Positions 62,746 through 64,000 of a stretch of 64,000 nucleotides of DNA are shown here, in pieces. The stretch's first letter is position 1. Every line of letters starts with the position of its first letter. Under the pieces are notes generated by a model. That model was not told where the DNA came from and did no database searches. It saw only the letters and a list, made by a program, of their open reading frames with translations. The DNA comes from JACVRW01 sp963808775 (GTDB lineage: Bacteria > Actinomycetota > Thermoleophilia > Solirubrobacterales > Thermoleophilaceae): NCBI GenBank assembly GCA_963808775.1, contig CAWEGR010000003.1, positions 62,001 to 126,000 of the forward strand. Reading direction: 5' to 3'. The position numbers and the translations under genes are program-made.

Positions 62746-64000
62746 CTACTTGAGGCACCAGCTCGAGTAGTCGTTGAAGTACACCGGGTGGAACAGCGAG
62801 CAGTTCTCGAAGTCCATCCGCTCCGAGAAGAAGGTGCTCAGCTTGCGGTGGCCGTAGGGCACGATGTAGGCCCGCTCGACCAGCTCGCGGTTGAGCTCCT
62901 CCCACTGTCCCGCGACCTCGTCCGTGATCTCCGGCTCGAGGTTCAGCTCCGCGATGCCCTTCGTGATGTCCGGGTCATCCACGTTGCCGGGGTTCTGGCT
63001 GTTCGTCGGCTGGATCGACTTGCCGTCCACCAGGAAGAAGAAGTTCTTCGGGTGGGGGAAGTCCTGGAACCAGTTCAGGAAGCCAGTCTGAGGTGCGGTC
63101 TTGGCGCTTCCGATGGTCTGGAAGTAGACACCGCCGTCGAGGATCTTCGGCGTCGCCTTGAAGCCCATCTGGTTGAGCATGTCGGCGTACGCCTCGGTGA
63201 CCTTGTCGGTCGGGTCGTCGTTGTTGCCGTAGACCGTGACCTCGGTGCCGGCCACGCCGGCGTCCTCGATCATCTGCCGGGCCTTCTCGAGGTCCGGCGG
63301 CTCGTTCGGGTTGCCCCACGGGCAGTCCTCGACGTCGAGCGCCTCGTCGTAGCCCGGCAGGCCGGGCGGCAGGAACGAGCAGCCCGGAGCCAGCTCACCC
63401 GCGAAGATGCGGGCCAGGGCCGGCTTGTCGACGCCCCAGTTGACCGCCTCGCGGACCTTCGGGTCGTCGAACGGGGGCTCCTTCGTGTTCATGAAGAAGT
63501 AGTACGTGGACGCCGCCGTCTGCTCGCGGTAGCGGTCCGAGTACTTCGCCTTCACCTCCGGCTTGAGGTCAGCCGGCGGCGGGTCCTGCATGTAGTCGAG
63601 CGTGCCCGAGATCACGTCCTGCGCCTGACGCTGCGCGGACTTGACGATCTTCGTCGTGATCTTGTCGATCTTGCCCGGCGGGATGTCCGGTCCGAGATCC
63701 GGGAAGTTCGGGTTCTTCTCGAGCACGAACTGCCGATTCGGGACCGACTCGGTGACCATGTACGGGCCCACGCCCGGAGGCGGGTTCTTCGTCAGGTCCT
63801 CGCAGGGCGTGTCGCCCGGCACGAGGCCGGCGAACCACATCCCGAGCACGTGGTTGAACGAGCCGTCCGGCTCGGACAGGTTGATCGTGATGTCACCGGT
63901 CTTGTCGTCGGTGACGATGCCCTTGATGTCGCCGTCGCACTTGCCCGCGTCGATGTAATCCTGGGCGCCGTCGATCCCCAGATAGAACGCGGAGCCGCCC
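62746..64000 (-). CDS. oppA: Peptide-type solute-binding protein (SBP_bac_5), C-terminal part
   Basis: About 417 residues are visible; the N-terminus lies beyond the right edge. It is open to the edge, with GGSAFYLGIDGAQDYIDAGK leading into KTGDITINLSEPDGSFNHVL, the family segment FPGVGPYMVTES-like PPGVGPYMVTESVPNRQFVL, and KNPNFPDLGPDIPPGKIDKI. Then come PPFDDPKVREAVNWGVDKPA (the conserved VRxAinyaiD motif) and LLPPGLPGY-type SFLPPGLPGYDEALDVEDCP. It should be lipid-anchored and deliver peptides or another small solute to OppBC. Its position just ahead of the permeases is standard. Confidence 0.92.
   Translation of the reverse strand, partial: GGSAFYLGIDGAQDYIDAGKCDGDIKGIVTDDKTGDITINLSEPDGSFNHVLGMWFAGLVPGDTPCEDLTKNPPPGVGPYMVTESVPNRQFVLEKNPNFPDLGPDIPPGKIDKITTKIVKSAQRQAQDVISGTLDYMQDPPPADLKPEVKAKYSDRYREQTAASTYYFFMNTKEPPFDDPKVREAVNWGVDKPALARIFAGELAPGCSFLPPGLPGYDEALDVEDCPWGNPNEPPDLEKARQMIEDAGVAGTEVTVYGNNDDPTDKVTEAYADMLNQMGFKATPKILDGGVYFQTIGSAKTAPQTGFLNWFQDFPHPKNFFFLVDGKSIQPTNSQNPGNVDDPDITKGIAELNLEPEITDEVAGQWEELNRELVERAYIVPYGHRKLSTFFSERMDFENCSLFHPVYFNDYSSWCLK

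Overview
The window is a stretch of a GC-rich Actinomycetota chromosome. The best fit is class Thermoleophilia (Solirubrobacterales/Gaiellales-like). This rests on the very high GC content, frequent GTG/TTG starts, ATGA/GTGA/TGATG stop-start overlaps, an actinobacterial/Bacillus-type SOS box, and a complete type IV pilus system next to an actinobacterial-style alaS-ruvX-mltG-aroE...aroC-aroK/B-aroQ-pepP chromosomal cluster. The taxonomy is inferred from gene content only. No rRNA, tRNA, CRISPR array, prophage or insertion sequence was recognised. Nearly all genes lie on the minus strand.

Layout. 1-6.8 kb: start of acetolactate synthase (ilvB), small membrane proteins, a GNAT protein and the glutamyl/aspartyl-tRNA amidotransferase operon gatC-gatA-gatB. 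7-15 kb: an MFS exporter, folD, the helicase gene pcrA, a two-gene ABC exporter, a queuosine-salvage (DUF2419) gene, and an AbiEi/DUF559 protein with a large palindrome upstream. 15.3-20.7 kb: a GGDEF-EAL gene, a GGDEF gene, cysK and cysE, apparently one transcription unit. 20.8-28.9 kb: a secreted beta-propeller protein, an SOS-controlled imuB with DUF6504, a TauE-like transporter, and aroC, an aroK-aroB fusion, aroQ and pepP. 28.9-39.9 kb: a pilus block with a secreted calcium-repeat protein, a PilP-like protein, pilO, pilN, pilM, prepilin peptidase pilD, three large minor pilins and two paralogous major pilins. 40-44.7 kb: small lipoproteins, a coiled-coil protein, a HIRAN protein, a methyltransferase, a DsbA-family protein and a universal stress protein. 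44.9-50.3 kb: the pilus motors pilB, pilT and pilC plus an unusual membrane-anchored protein. 50.3-55.4 kb: aroE, mltG, ruvX, alaS. 55.6-64 kb: an HD-GYP protein, an MFS exporter and an opp/dpp peptide ABC transporter whose binding-protein gene runs off the end.

Functional picture. The pilus genes sit between aroE and aroC, splitting what is a contiguous housekeeping neighbourhood in many actinobacteria. Cyclic-di-GMP genes (GGDEF, GGDEF-EAL, HD-GYP) lie on both sides, and PilB carries an MshEN-like N-terminal domain that can bind c-di-GMP in relatives, so pilus control by c-di-GMP is a reasonable hypothesis. The non-coding DNA between pilD and pilM holds an unusual alternating array of palindromes and ~110 bp repeats.

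Caution. At least 14 otherwise intact genes are split by frameshifts. In all but two cases the net change is one extra base per event, often in a short G or C run. This points to insertion-biased sequencing or assembly error rather than gene decay. I annotate these as single genes and describe each break.
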